NCBI GenBank assembly: GCA_963678705.1
Contig: OY783206.1
Coordinates: 27,353,807-27,417,806, forward strand
Direction: 5' to 3'
Source of the DNA: Panorpa germanica
Lineage: Eukaryota; Arthropoda; Insecta; Mecoptera; Panorpidae
Length of the DNA stretch: 64,000 nt
Shown here piece by piece: positions 22,540 to 37,400 of this stretch. Numbering within the stretch: position 1 is the first letter of the stretch; every line of letters starts with the position of its first letter. A program made the position numbers and the translations under genes. Below the pieces are notes generated by a model, which saw nothing but the letters and a program-made list of their open reading frames with translations, ran no database searches and had not been told where the DNA came from.

Positions 22540-25249
22540 GATGATAGTTTAACAAAAGTGAATAGAGAACTACGGCGACGACAGCAGCAGCAACAATAGC
22601 AATGGAACACAATGTGCAGTGAGTGCTACGACGCTACAGTCTGGACCATACTGTATTCGGGGACGGATAGTTTATTGTTGGCCAGGAAATCAATAATTCC
22701 ATTCCATTATCAATGGTCTGGTTCAGTTAGTATCCTTCGCATTAGGCACATCGCACACTGCAAGCGTATTTAAGCGACGGCGAATCGGCGGCTTGTTTGA
22801 GCAACTAGAACTCTCAGAGCAAGCCAACTCCTGTGTTCTTTGCATCTGTTGCGTCACAATACATACATACCACGTACCGATACAACAGTACGCCAAGTCA
22901 AACGTGTGTACTGTAGGGTGTATTGGAGTTGTTTTACACTAACATCATTTATCATGAGAGCAAACTTTTACTTTAATTTTTATCGATGCACCACTGTTAT
23001 AAAAGAGTATTATACAAATAATAAAATTTTCTTTTTAATGGGCTTGGGAATTATTTTTTACTAACTCCTTATTTGTTAAGAGATGTAACAATTAGAAAAT
23101 TCATTTTGTTCTTTTTAATTATTAAAGGAATTCAACGTTATAGAAAATTCCAATACATGTTACGTCACATGTAGCAATAATGCCATTTTATACAACAGAG
23201 GCGTATACCAGTGTGTGTTTCATATGTCGTTTACTACTAACAGCTGAGTTGTGTACCCCATCAAGTAATATTCAAAGAACTCCAACGTGTTTTGCAAGCT
23301 AAAATTAGCTCTTTAATGTGACCGAGCTCTGACATAATTTTGTTTTGTAACCGGACTCATTAAAGTAGAAACTCCTCTCATGAAAAAGTGTACTAATGCG
23401 AGTTATCGTTTCTATTCTATGTATAACAAATTTATTCAGACAGATTTCAAATAAAATATTTTTCAATGGTGCTTCTTCTATTCTCTATTTATTTTACAAA
23501 GTAGTCTCGGGCGAATCCGGGCACTTTCTTTATAAATCAAATAATATTTATTTAATAACAAATCCCGAGCATCCACGGAAACACGCGATCGTCAGTAACG
23601 AACTCGTACACTAAAATTTAAAACTTAAAAAATATTACAGCAAATATTTATTTATTAAAAAAATAATTTGCTAAAGTTAAGATACAGGAAGAGACTTGTA
23701 CAGATGCAGGTGTTCCCGAACGCACACGAACACTATCGGAAACACGCGACAACCCTGCCCGGGGCTACAAAATTACAAATCGTAAACAATGTATAAACAA
23801 TAAAGTACATTCATATAAAAAAAAAATTAATTGGTTTTTTATAATTTGTATTTGAATATACGAGTATTAAATGATAAATTAAGTGATTCAACATTTGTTT
23901 AATAGTCAAGCTTTGCAATTTCTTTGAGCTCCATTCTCTAACTCGGGGCACTGAACTCTAAATTATAAACAACAGCAACGATACAATGAACAACACCGCA
24001 CTGAACTAAAACCAGAGTATATTGAAACTTGTCGGAATATTTGTTCAGTTGTTTAAACAATCGGGGAATGACACCAGGGTGGCAGTGGCGCTGGTGCTGG
24101 TGCTCATGTAGTTTTCTGTGGTTTACAATGGGGTGTTGTGGGGGTTTATTTTCTGTCAATAACTTCAGCTGAGATAAGTTTTGTTGTGCGGAAGGAACAT
24201 AAATAATACGGTGAAGCTGTCACCACAAAGATAATAGAAGGAAGATGAACACCCAGTAAACAATTTGGTGAAGTGTCCTATTTGGTGAAGTTCGAGTCAC
24301 TCGTACAATTCTATTCTAACGGTTTACAAGTTCTCTACCTGTCACAGATTTTGTGTTAGTTTTTCATAATAATATTCTTTCTTTTTCCAACATCATTCAT
24401 TAAGTATTTCTGTTTCTTTCCCACATGGGTATATTTTTATTATCCGGTCATAAATCATAAACCTACTCCGCTTTTAATTCAGCAGTGAACCGTCGTTGCA
24501 ATGTCTGTAGCTCATAAAAAGGACCTTTCCTATGAACGACTGAATAGAAAACGAACACGTTCCAGACAAAAAATTCATGATATGTAATAGAAATTAAGTA
24601 GAATTTACTCCAAAATGTTTACTGGGCAGGGAGGTATCAGACACTGTTAAATTCTTTTAAGTGTAATACAGCATTCCATAACTAATTTACCGTGTTCGGT
24701 TATTACATAAATCAAATATCACAGAGAGAAATGATGTTTTCACTAAATGGCGGCAAATTTAAAACAGGCAGTTTCTATTGAAACAACTTTGCTAGTAATA
24801 TTTCAAATGTATTGAGATTTAAAGCCTTTACAGAGCTGTTTTTATAGAAGCATAACTATCAGGGGCGCCCAGTTTCTTGGCTTAAGTTATTGATTGCATC
24901 GGTTTACCAGGAGTCAATGCGCCACGATGAAGCCACATTTAATAAGGTTACGTATAATATAAGAAAACGTAGATTGCAAATACCTGGTAGCACGGATGCT
25001 TAGAGAAGGATGCAGGGAATATTAACATCTGGATCGGGATGACCATAGGGATTGTAGAGGTGATGTGAAGGGGGGAGAGTCATTTAACAAATGAGCGCAT
25101 AATTTCAGGGTTTAATGTATTTTTCTGGTCACTAGACATTATTGAATTTCATTCCAATTTCAAAAACACAACATTTTGGAGCCACTTTGTCATCATATTG
25201 AAGATGCGTCAAGAAACAATTCAATTTGATTTGACTCGTTCAAGGAAAT

Positions 25250-25670
25250 GTGAGTGATATGAACTACAAATGACAAAATCACTTCACCTGGTCTCACTAC
25301 CGTACCAGTATTGAATGAAGCTGCAAATAAACCATGCAAGTGTGACAGAGACAGATATGTCTTATTTCTTTTTCTGTGATATTCTTGTGAAATTTTATCT
25401 CTGCTAACATAAATATTTTCAAACGTAAAAGAAGCAACAACTATATGATGTTGAAAAGAGAAAGAATATTTCTATGAAAAATTCACTTCACACGCACGTT
25501 TTCGTTATTTACCGCTTGTTGTACGCTTTCTTGCAGCTTGCCTATTTAAGCAAAGGAGGCTCTGTCAACGGAGCTGCAACATGTCATAGCTCTAGCGTAC
25601 TGCACGACGCATAGACGTAACATTCTTTTAAAAACGACAGCTCGGCAGTCAATTTTGTTCACATTATTAA
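25250..25670 (+). repeat. Family M repeat; inverted pieces at 35.4 and 38.3 kb
   Basis: Its left half is inverted at 38255-38480 (TCTGTCTCTGTCACACTTGC) and its right half is inverted at 35390-35570 (TAGAGCTATGATATGTTGCA). The two fragments together reconstruct the 25.3-kb copy, so that copy is the more complete. Confidence 0.65.
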
Positions 25671-26341
25671 ACAAGCATATACATTTTTTGATCTCACATA
25701 TACATACACATACCCATATAGAGGTTTGTTAAATATAACCATACTTATAAAGATTAATATCATTTCGCTTTAACAAATTAAATTATTTAAAAAATAAAAA
25801 AGTTAGCGCACAAAAAGTCTTAAGTCTTAAGAAAAGAAAAGTTTCGTAAAACTGGGGAACTGGGAACTCAAACTCGGGAAAGTCAGCCTATTTATAGAGC
25901 GAAATGAGATTAACGGGAACGATGTAACTGAGCCTGGAAAATAAAAGAAAAATAAGAAAATGGAATGGGAAAACATGTGTAGCAAAGAAAGAAAACAGAT
26001 ATTTTTATATCCCGAATGAAAGAAACTTGTAAGTCATTTATTAAAGTGGAGAAATAATTTGTTAAAATCGAGGAAAAGAAATAGAATGGCTGACTTGTTT
26101 AACAAAGGAAGGAAGGCATGGAATTGACAAGTGAAACAAGTTCTCTACATAATAATGGTGGTAATTTAAGTGTCCTTAACTTAAATACAACATTTCTAAT
26201 GTTTTGACCAGCTGTGAAGCGAATCATTAAAGTGCGGATATTTAACATGCAGGAGGCCCACAAAGTTTACAGACGGAGGGCAACGTATTAAATGATTAAT
26301 ATGTGTTTGATTAGTCAGTAAAAAAGATTTTTCTTTTCCAG

Positions 26342-26508
26342 AGGCACCATGTCCCCCGGGCAGCCAGGAACGCTACTAACCTGAAGGCCACCGCTGCTGC
26401 TCCTGCTGCCACCCATTGACGACACCGACCAGTGCTAGAGCGACCGCCAGCTGAAACTCATGTCCATCCCCAGTGGACAGTCCATCCTCTCTGCTCGCAG
26501 AACGCAGA
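26342..26508 (+). promoter_or_regulatory. 5' leader of the octopamine receptor with two upstream ORFs
   Basis: A strong acceptor (TTTTTCTTTTCCAG, ending at 26341) suggests the leader is spliced to an exon outside or further upstream in the window. The leader holds uORF1 at 26349-26384 (11 codons plus stop) with an ACC context before its ATG, and uORF2 at 26460-26564 (34 codons plus stop), which runs past both candidate receptor start codons in another frame. Such an arrangement would be expected to reduce translation from the main ATG. Confidence 0.5.
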
Positions 26509-28471
26509 ATGCTCGCACACGCACAGGCGGACGCGCACGATATGACTTCCGACTCGACAGCTGACTACCGGACGTTCGCCACCACTGCCATCTACATCAA
26601 CCTGACCATCCAAAACATCACGTCCATTCCCACCGAGCAGCACCTGAACAACTCCTGGGTGGAGCTGTTCGCCGTCATCCTCAAAGGCGTGATCTTCGGG
26701 ACCATCATCATCAGCGCCGTCCTCGGCAACGCGCTGGTCATCATCTCCGTACAACGAAACCGGAAGTTGCGCGTCATCACCAACTACTACGTGGTGTCGT
26801 TGGCAATGGCTGACATGTTGGTAGCCCTGTGTGCCATGACTTTTAACGCCAGCGTTGAGCTCAGTGGGAAGTGGTTATTTTCCAGTGTCATGTGCGACGT
26901 TTGGAACTCCTTGGATGTTTATTTCTCGACGGCGTCCATCTTGCACCTCTGCTGCATTTCCGTTGACCGCTACTACGCCATTGTGCGTCCGTTGGAATAC
27001 CCGATAATCATGACGCACAGGACCGTCCTTTGTATGTTGGCCAACGTGTGGTTCCTGCCCGCATTGATCAGCTTCACGCCCATCTTCCTCGGATGGTACA
27101 CAACCTCCGAGCACCAAATCTACCGGAAGGAGAACCCCCACATCTGCATCTTCGTCGTTAACAAATACTACGCCATTATCTCGTCCTGCGTGTCCTTCTG
27201 GATCCCTGGCGTCGTGATGGTGTCCATGTACTACCAGATCTTCAAGGAAGCCGTCCGACAAAGGAAGGCGCTGAGTAGAACCAGCTCCAACATTATCCTG
27301 AACTCAGTGCACATGCACCGGATGAACCATCGCCACAATATGCACTACCTGCATCCCAGCGACTGCGACATCGGGCTCACGTTAAAACAGTTCGGGAGGA
27401 ACATCAAACACGAAGATAGCCGAAGCAGTGTCAGCGACATGGAGATCGCAACGAGGAAAAACGACGAAGATGGCAGCAGCAACATCACGGAGGTTAAGAT
27501 GAGCGAGAACAGTGACAACTGCATGGACGGCAACCCTGATGTCTGCCACCTGGTGAACAACTGCATCTTCAACACCAACAACAACACCATTAGAGCCACC
27601 GAGCTGACAGGACGGGTGGTGGAGAATCTGTGCAAGACGCACCGGAAATGTCTGGAGAATGAGGACATCAAGTACATCGGCAGCTTGAAGGACATGTCCA
27701 GGATAAAGTGCTACGAGAAGACTTTGCTAAGGAACAGCGTCAGCAACATCGTCTTAACGATAAACCAGATCAACAGCGATCGCCGGGTGAGCGATAACGA
27801 ATCCAGTGACGTCACGGATTGCATCAGCGAAACGACGACGCTACGGAAAATGAGCAGTGAGAACCAACTGCGCGAGATAATGAACCTGAACAAAATAATC
27901 AGCAAAAGTAGCGAAAACTTCGTGAAGCTTCGGGAAAGTGAGCGGCTCATCGGCAGTGTTAGTGAACCTTTTGGTAATTTGGATAATTTCGGAACATTTA
28001 CTTCGCCATATTTAACGAAAAATATAAATAACGAATTACGAAAGTCGGAGTGTAACGGCAACGACAACGACGTCATAACGCTAAATCCGTTAATAAAGAA
28101 ACCAGATATCCTGATAAACAGTCATGGAACATTGTCGCAATATTACGGAAGTAAGAAATATATAAGTGATAACGAAAACGGGAATGTAACGACCGACAAC
28201 GATGTCGTTAAAAGTGACGACAAGAACGGTAACATCGAGGTTGTGGGGGGCGGGAAGGCGTTGTTGTCCAACAAACGGAACAGCAGTGTGACTTATAACA
28301 TTAATGTGATCAACTACTACGCGGAACCCTTCGAGGGAGACGCTAACAGTGCGATAGATGAGAGTCCCGGCCATCTGGTGACCACTAGCAGTAGGCTGTC
28401 CACGTGCTCGACTAGCACGTACTATGCGACACCAGCGCACGCGCGCCGGGGATCAGAACTAAATGCTAATG
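26509..28471 (+). CDS. Octbeta3R: Octopamine receptor exon: N terminus, TM1-TM5 and most of loop 3
   Basis: One exon encodes residues 1-654 and the first base of Gly655. It ends at AATG|GTGAGT. If the intron is retained the frame continues 14 residues beyond Gly655 to a stop at 28516-28518, giving a 669-residue protein truncated in loop 3 with only five membrane spans. The first half of the exon is clearly more GC-rich than its surroundings; the later loop-3 part is rich in Asn, Ser and Asp codons and less conserved-looking. Confidence 0.93.
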
Positions 28472-31400
28472 GTGAGTCTGACACTTCCTATTTTCAAATC
28501 TTTAATTTTAATTTTTAAATATTTGGTTTTTGAGGCGGTACAGGGTGTATCCTCGGTAATTGAAAAGTAATAATCAATTTGACAACGCTGCCCAAAGAAA
28601 CGAATAATGATCTAAAACTTAGCTTAACTTTATTCATTTCTTGGAGTACGATCTCCTTTTATTTTGAATTTCCCTCTCAATATGCCATTTACAATGCTGA
28701 CGTCACATTTACTGTACCTGCTGCTTTTATTTCAATATTTTCCTAAATAGGTGTCGTTGTCTTAATTTTCTTTTACTGAATTTACTGCAGAAATGGCAAG
28801 TTCCAAGTAAACGTAAACGTGTGCCCTTAAGATGCAATGAGCGTCTAATCCGCCTCTGTGTTTCACATGACGATAAAATAAACACAATTAATTAATTGGA
28901 TATTAGTGAAGCTATGAAACTACCCTATTTGTACGAATTTTGTTTAATAAACGGCTGATTGATTTGCCTAATATTTAGAAAATCAGTGAACCTTAACCAT
29001 CGTTTAATCACCGCTACTACTCTCCCCTCCCCCCTCATTTCGCTTGTAACGTCGCTTTGATTAATGAGTCATTTACCCCCTTGACACAAGCACCGCGGGG
29101 TGGCCAGGGGGGCGGGGTTACTCCCTGTCACTCTGCAGCTCTATTAATCCGTTACGTCGGCTGTCTGGCCTTCCACCCTCCTCACACCACCCCCTCATCC
29201 CTTCATGACTCCCTGATGAGCGTTAATTAATAATCGTTGTATTTGTTCGAAGCTCTTTAAATTGTCAATGGGAGATCTTGATTGGAGATGACACAAATTG
29301 GTTGTGATCTTTGCTAAAGGTTTCCTTTTTCAGTAAAATGATAATTACACCTTCAATTAACATTCCCACTCACTGTTTTAATTTTGTTTTGAACCTTACA
29401 AGGTCTAATGTTTGTAAATTAAAAACACTATATTAAATTAAAAAAATTAATAAAATTCTAACCACCAAAATGTGACAATCTGTCAAACTGCAGTAGGATT
29501 CATTTTTTAAAGAAGTTCAAAGTCAGTTTGCCAAAAATAAAGAAGTAAAAACAATTTCTATTACTGTCGAACTGTCAAAATTTATATTACTAACGACGCA
29601 TACGCACCAAGTAAATGAACTAAACTCTAATTAAAACACGAATGTGACAATGTATAACTAACCTGAAATCTAGATTAAAATACTAAATAAAAACATAAAT
29701 TAAATATCAAAACAGTGAGTGGAAATGAGGCTTAAACCAGCCAGCATAAATAAATCTAAAATCTACAAAGTCGTGCCCCTTCCAATATCTCAACCGCAAC
29801 ACAAGTAACTTTAAACTACCACTGTTCCCCCCTCCACTGTTAACAAAATCACATCCCGCTGAGTCCATTAACAATGTCATTTAATTACGTTTGCAGGGTC
29901 CATTGATTATTCATATTTCTGTTACATTAGAAAGGAGGTGGAGGGAGGGTATTGAGGTGATGGGAAGGTTGGGGAAAAGGGGGAGGAGCTCAGTTTTAAA
30001 ACAATGACTATACCTACAATTTATTATTAATTTAAAAATCGTGTTCATTTTTTTTGCATTTTTTATTTCATTGAATATTTTACATGTTTTAGTTATATTT
30101 ATATTGAGCACACACATCTATGTTAAGTCATCGAACCAAGCCTTCATTTTTAGTACCTTATGTTACTTATCTGGCGGAAGTTATGGTACACGAGTGGGGA
30201 GGGGGGAGGGGGGGATGGCAATAGTGAACGTTGATTTTTACACGATGTGCTTAAAAACTCCTTTTGTAGGGGACGCTTTTTTAATTGTGGAATTAAATTG
30301 ATGTTAATAAATGTGTACCGTCGTGTCTATTTTATTAAATATCTAAATGTTGACGGAGATATAGCAATTAAAAATTTGAATTGTAGTTTTAGCGCTAGAA
30401 ATGGTCGGCCATATTTATGACGTAATATGCCGCACTGTTCAGGGATGCGTCAGTTATATGTTAAATGGATAAGAGTTCTGTGTTAAGTATGCTATCTCTT
30501 TTACGCTCTGTTTTATAAAAGAGATGGCAACATTACGAACGTGACATTGTGATAAATTTGTGAAGACAGACATGACATTAAATGTTTCTTTAATTGGTTG
30601 CAAAGTTTTGTCCCTTTAATTATCCTGGTTCTTTAAACGACTATTTTAATTGTTTATATCTTCAATAACATTGCGACTATTTAAAACAAATCACATTTGA
30701 GATCCGGATAGTTAACTTTATCAGTACATTTGTAGAATTTAAGATATTGTTCACAACACAAATTAAAGTGAAAAATGGGCCATTGTACGGGGCCCAAACC
30801 AATGAGTAAACAAATGCGGAGATATTGTTGGCGTGGCGCGGCGTTCATTTTCAGGCGTTCAGCTCTTTCCAGGATAAAGTTTTGTCGCTTGTCATGTAAA
30901 TTTTCGATTTTCTAACCGAGTTTTCACAGTCCTTATCTCAGTTTTCTTTACAAACCCACGTTTTCCATTTTCTCATTCAGAGGAAACTTATCTCGCCGCG
31001 TTCTATTTTCAGAAATTTCACACATTTATGAATAACGATATAGAAATATACATCTCCATCTGTAAGGGTAAAACATACATACAGGGTGCCACAAAATTCA
31101 TGTTCTTCAAGGTACAAGTCATTTTGGTAGAAAACGCAGCTTCTTCATTAAAAATTATAATTTTTGTTATTGGTTTATGAAGTACGTTTGGAATGGTACA
31201 TGGAATGGAATGGAATAGCCTTCACGCCTTTGCTGGCACACACGCTCTGTTTTCTCGAGATTTTCTAATGCCTGTCGCACACTGCAAGCGTATTTAAGCG
31301 ACGGCGAATTCGGGCGTAAATCAGCACGTTGGTTGAGCGGCTAAAACTCTCAGAACAAGCCGACTCCTGTGTTCTTTGCATGTGTTGTATCACATTTTCA

Positions 31401-34400
31401 CTTTTTATCAACTTTTAAATGTTATTAGCACTTAAAAGGCATTTATACATTAAGAAAACATAATTCGTAATTTAGAACTTATAAATATATTTAAAATAAA
31501 GAAATTAAATTAGTTTTGTTTATAAACTCAATAGGTTTTTCAGCCTATACTCCTGAGGCATATTACATTAAAATTCGACAGTTGGACAAAATTGAATGTG
31601 GAATAATTAAACTTACTGTTTTTAATAACAATTAGTAATGGAAAGTGTTTTTACTTCTTTATTTTTGACAAACTGACATTGAACTTCTTTTAAAAATAAA
31701 TCCCACTGCATTTTGACAGATTGTCACATTTTGGAGGTTATAATATAATATAGTTTCTGAAAAAATAAAGAAAATGTAAATTAAAAATAATCCGCATATA
31801 AAATAAATTTATTCTGCAACTTGCAAAGAACTAACGCGCCAAATGATAAACGAATAAACAAATCTACAAAGCACATAATTATTATATTACAATTAATACG
31901 AGGTGGAACCTAGCTGAAACATAATAGAACAAGAAATATACAACGTTGTGTTTTTTTTAATTTAAATAACAGCGCCGTAGAGAGTAGTACAGTCCACAGT
32001 ATCAACTACTGCTGCCACCTGCTGATTGTTAGTTCAATTAGAAACATGAAGTGGTAAGAGTTCAAGGAGAACCTTATGGGCCGTTATGGTGTGAAACGTT
32101 CCTAATACATTTTAGGAGACAGTGATTGCCAAGACATTTGCTGCAGGAAGCCGTCCTCACTAAGAGAGCGAACTCATACGCGAGCTCCTGATATCAAGGA
32201 GACGGCAAGTCTGATACCGCAGGAAATTAAACTCAGTTTAGCGGATGTGAAGCAGTGTAAGACCCTGATATCTTTAAACGTGGCACCCCTTCCGCTTCCA
32301 CTTCCCCCTCTTCAATTTAAGACGTCATTAGGGCAATTAGAGTGTCACACCATGTTAGTTTCGAACCTCCAGTGCAGGGTTCTGCGTTTCTATCTATTTC
32401 CAGTATAAATTGCTAACTAAATTAACTAAACTCAAATTAAAACACAAATGTGACAAGAACTGACTATTCTGAAAACCTGGAATCTCCATTAAATATTAAA
32501 TAAAAACATAAATTAAATATCAAAACAGTGAGTGGGAATGAGGATTAATAGAAATTTAAATTTAACAATATTTTGTGCCCCTTAGGCATAGCGCCACTGT
32601 TAGTCAAAACAGGATCGTGAATGTAGGGAGGGGGGGTTAACAATGGTTATTAGAAGATTGAAGCGTTGGGTCCTGAAGGAACTGCAGACAAAGAGCGGAA
32701 GCGGAAGTATGTGCCAAGAACATGTGTCGGATCCACACGCCGTTAGAGACTAATAGTCGAGATGACTCCTTGACGTTGTTAAGTGTCAGGAGGGTGGGAG
32801 GAAGACGGGGAGAGGCGGGAGGGAGTGTTAATTGTCTCATTGATGAAAGTGTGAAAGTGTTTCATAATTTATGCGGTTGGAATTGTTATCCGCACAGGAA
32901 AGCAAATGGTTCCGTTTTTGATCTTGAAAATTTTTAAATTTTGACGTTGAAATTTGAATTTTTAACAAAGGAACCCTACACCGACACCGACCTATGTTGA
33001 AACGGAAACGAATGTTTTGTGATATAACAATGGTAATTTTCTTACGATTCTTTTAAAAAACTTAGAATCATTCATTGAGAATATGACAAATATTATCCTG
33101 TAAAGAAAATTATAGCAAGCGGTATTCGTTTTTTATAAAATATGTTGAAAGTGAGCTACTTTTAGTCGTTTCTGACTTTCCTCACGTATCGACGTTCATA
33201 GACAAAAGTACAGTCGGGTATTAAGTACAGATATTAACAAATAAAAACCAAAAATAATATTAATTAGTATGACTACTAGAGAAAAAAAAATGAAAATTGA
33301 CAAAATGGCGCAATTTTGAAATTGAAATTCTAAAAACTGTGTTTTTTTACCAGTTATTTAATAAAAAAAATACTAAATTATTGAAATAAAAAAGTTATTC
33401 TAGTTCCAGCGATAGCTATTGATGTTGTGAATAACATATTAAAATTTCAGACGATTCGGTTGAATAGTTTCTTTGTTGCCGAAGAAAATAGTTTTGAGAT
33501 AAATGAGATTAAAGTATGGATATTGCTATATGGTATATGCTGTGGTTAAAACGGCTGCAGAAACGAAACTATAATCAAGATGCTAACAAATATGTAACAG
33601 TATATTCTTAAAATCGATTTTTTTTAATTCTAGACCACGTCCTCTCTTAATGACATTTATATTAAGACCATATTTAAATTTCGCCAAATTCTTACGAACT
33701 CTCTTAAATCTTGAATCTTCTAAAAAAGTTACAGTTCCATTTTGTTCGTCTCCGACTGGGATTTGTCATCCCCCTCTCCACATTCCACATAATGGGGTGG
33801 TGGTGGGAGTTAAAAGGGGGCGGAGTAACAGGATTTATGTGGGACATAATATGGGTCTCATATTCTAAACTCAGCTTTATATATTTTTTATTATTTTTTA
33901 TTTGTTTGCATATCCTCCAGGGGTCGTCATGAATTATAAAGTAGACATTTTTTTTAAATGAAATCTTTTAGATTACAGGACATGGAGTAATAAGAGGGGG
34001 GGGGGGGGTGAGTGGGACGTTGTTCTGTCATATTTAAGCATTCCACGACGGTATTTAGTTAGCATAATTGTTGTAGTGCTTTCTAAAAATAAAATATAGA
34101 ATTCTGTAATACCGACATCTGTAATACGTGTTATATTAATATTTTTTATACTGTGGTGTCAGAAATAATTGGATTTTTTAATTCTATATTATAATTGATG
34201 TTAATAAATGTGTATTGGCGTTTCTATTGTATTAAATATCTAAATGTTGACGGAGATATAGCAATTAAAAGTTTTAATTTTAGTTTTAGCGCTAGAAATG
34301 GTCGGCCATTTTTGTATGACGTAACATGTCGCACTGTTAAGGGGTAGGTCAGTTATTTGTTTTATTGATAACAGTACTGTGTGCCATCTCTTTTACGCTG

Positions 34401-37400
34401 ATGGCAACAGGTCAACACGTCTTGGAATTTTCTATAACGTTTAACTTGACTTAAAATTACAAAAAGCTATATTATTTTCTAACCTCCAAAATGTGACAAT
34501 CTATCAAAATGCAGTAGGATCTATTTTTTAAAGAAGTTCTATATTAGTTTGTCAAAAATAAAGAAGTAAAAACAATTTCTATTACTAATTGTTATTAAAA
34601 ACAGCAGTTTTAATTATTCCACATACAATTTTGTCGAACTGTCAAAATTCATATTACTAACGACGCATCAACTAAATGAACTAAACTCAAATTAAAACAC
34701 GAATGTGACAGATTATACCTCTGTTATACTTTCTTATTTTGCCTAAATGTAATTTCGTTTATTTACTACTGGAGTAGCAGGCTCTATGGTTTAAGTTTTC
34801 CCATTCTGATCCCTCTCGTCCCACCATTCCCCCTTCTTGTTCCCTCCACGCATTTTGGCAGCCAGTTTGGGATCCTTCCTTACATATCCCGAGCTCCCAC
34901 ATTCCAGAATCCTTCAGCCGTTACGTTTCCAATGTCTGAACTTTATTTTCAAACATTTTAAAAGGTTTTTCTAACAGAAAACGGAGTGTTTTTTGATGCA
35001 AATATTTATTTTGTGAGCGCGCCGAGGTCTTGCGGAATCCCGGGCTCAGCATTCTTTGTACTGCAGGGCCAACGAACCTGCAACACTCGTGCTGAAATTG
35101 TCTAACTACGACAGTTTTATTTGTGTCTTAACTTACATTTTATTCTTTATCGATTCAATAAAATTTGTAAATTAAAATTGACTAGACATTAAAACATACC
35201 CTACAATGCAAAGAAGATGTGATTATAACACACGCTTTTATTAGAAGACGACGAATCAGACGTAGAATGTATTGATTCATCCATACATCGAGAAGAACAT
35301 TAACCGCAGATTGTTTGTTGCTGCAAGGGAGTTATCAGAGGATGATTCAGTATTTCAATCAGTACACCGAATGACTGTTGTTCAATAATGTGAACTAAAT
35401 TGACTGCCGAGCCTGTCGTTTTAAAAGAATATTACGTCTATACATCGTGCAGTACGCTAGAGCTATGATATGTTGCAACTCCGTTGACATAGCCTCCATT
35501 GTTTAAATGCAAACTGCAAGAAAGCGTACAACAAGCGGTAAATGACGAAACCGTGCGTATGAAGTGACGGGCAGTAGGACTATGTTTTCTAATTAATTTA
35601 ATATATTTTTATATCTAGCGAAGTTGATATTTTTATTTTTCCAAACAATGCAATAGTTTATGATTTATTATTTTTATCACTTTTGGAATTCTATAAATAT
35701 TATTTGCTAATCTACAAAAGGTTCTCCACCGCTGCTACAGAGAACGTTGTCAGTCTATATATGTTCATATTTCTGTGTGTGTGAGCGAGTGCTTGGCGAA
35801 GGGGTGGGTGGGGGATATATATGTGTGAGTATATGACAAATACTGCAGATCCATTTAATAAATATAAGGGATCTTTCCAGAAAACGAATTTATAATAATA
35901 AAAAAGGACGTATTCGAATAATAATCCAGCAGCCGCAGCAGAGACAGGGGGCCCTAACAAATAATAGACATTTGTCTAAACTTTGAACACATTTGTTTAA
36001 ATGAAATAAAAGTGAGGTTATTACAGTGACTTGTTTACTATAAATTAAATAAAAAGGTGTAATTAAATATCGGTGTAGGGTTCGTATGTTAAAAATCTTA
36101 AAATTTATTACCGCAAGGAGCATTGAAGCTTTTTCTACGTACAAGCGACATAGACTTCAGGACAATAAATAAATATATAGATTTAAATTTTGAAGATTAT
36201 TTATTGATTTATGTTACTTAAAATTAAAATAATGTTACGTTGTTGCCAAATGTACACAACGCAAAAATTACAACTGACTACACTCTTCATATTATGAAGA
36301 GTTTTTAATTTAAGAAATAAAAGGTTTAGTTAAATTGCTTGCTAAATTGTCGATATCAATATCATACACCTGTTTAATGACGTCACTACTCGTAGTGACC
36401 TACATCCCCGTTTACCCCCACTACGAACCCTCCCCCGTGCTACTAACTTGTTATTGTGTGTGCGACCACGTCTACAGGGTTTTGTTATTGTAAACAAGTT
36501 AATCTAGTTGCGTGCTTTCAGGCGGAGTGTACCTTGTACCTGCAAGTGGTTGGGAAGGGGTTAGATTGACGTTTGCGGTGCGATCTGTTGAGGTGGTCTA
36601 AGTGCACGTGCACTTGGAATATCATATTGAAAATAAAAATATTGAAATCTTATTGATTGTGTTGAAGTGTTGAATGTTACATTAAAAATTAAAGAAACGC
36701 AGCAAATGTAATTTACTTCTAATTGTAATATTGTCATTAATGAGATATCAGTAAATCGAACAGGCACGAACGAACCGAAATGTGTAATATATTTCGTTGG
36801 CTTCGATTAGTAATTTTTCTGGAACCAATTGGAGTGTACGTGTATGACAGGTTGCGGTAATTCCAGGCGTGGTGACATGACACCTGTGTTAATATTCAGT
36901 TCGCTATTGTAAGAAGATTGTCAACAACGGGTCCACGGTATTTGAGACCTTGTCGAGTTGGAGCGCTCTGATTGGTCCATTACTCTCGCTCACTGTTTTG
37001 ATATTTAATTTACGTTTTTATTTAATATTTTAATCTAGATTTCAGGTTTTCAGAATAAGCATTCCTTGTCACATTCGTGTTTTAATTTGAGTTTAGTTAA
37101 TTTAGTTGGTGCACATGCGTCGTTAGTAATATAAATTTGACAGTGTGGCACTTGGACAAAATTGAATGTGGAATAATTAAAATTGCTGTTTTTAATAACA
37201 ATTAGTAATAGAAATTGTTTTTACTTCTTTGTTTTTGACAAACTGTCATTGAACCTCCTTTAAAAATAAATCCCACTGCATTTTGACTGATATAGTTTTT
37301 TAATTTAGAAATATTAGACCTGGTAAGGTACTAAATATAAAATTTAAATTAAATACAATTCAACAAAATTCGCTACCAACGTAGATTGAGGGTGGCTTTG

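Larger units (their letters stand above)
17600..26341. other. Repeat-rich region upstream of the receptor exon
   Basis: Contains families E, H, A, D, G (inverted, 23390-23790) and M, an RTE-like end, (GA)n at 18754-18768 and (CT)n at 18828-18844. An upstream leader exon of the receptor could lie here but I cannot place it. No coding region recognised. Confidence 0.5.

Noticed and set aside
22395..22612. Ser- and Pro-rich open frames on the minus strand
   Set aside because: They are translations of a GAGGAG-type simple repeat.
26473..26508. Receptor start at 26473
   Set aside because: That codon is GTG. The first in-frame ATG is at 26509, with an in-frame stop at 26452.
26458..28440. Minus-strand open frames under the receptor exon
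   Set aside because: Shadows of a GC-richer coding exon on the other strand.
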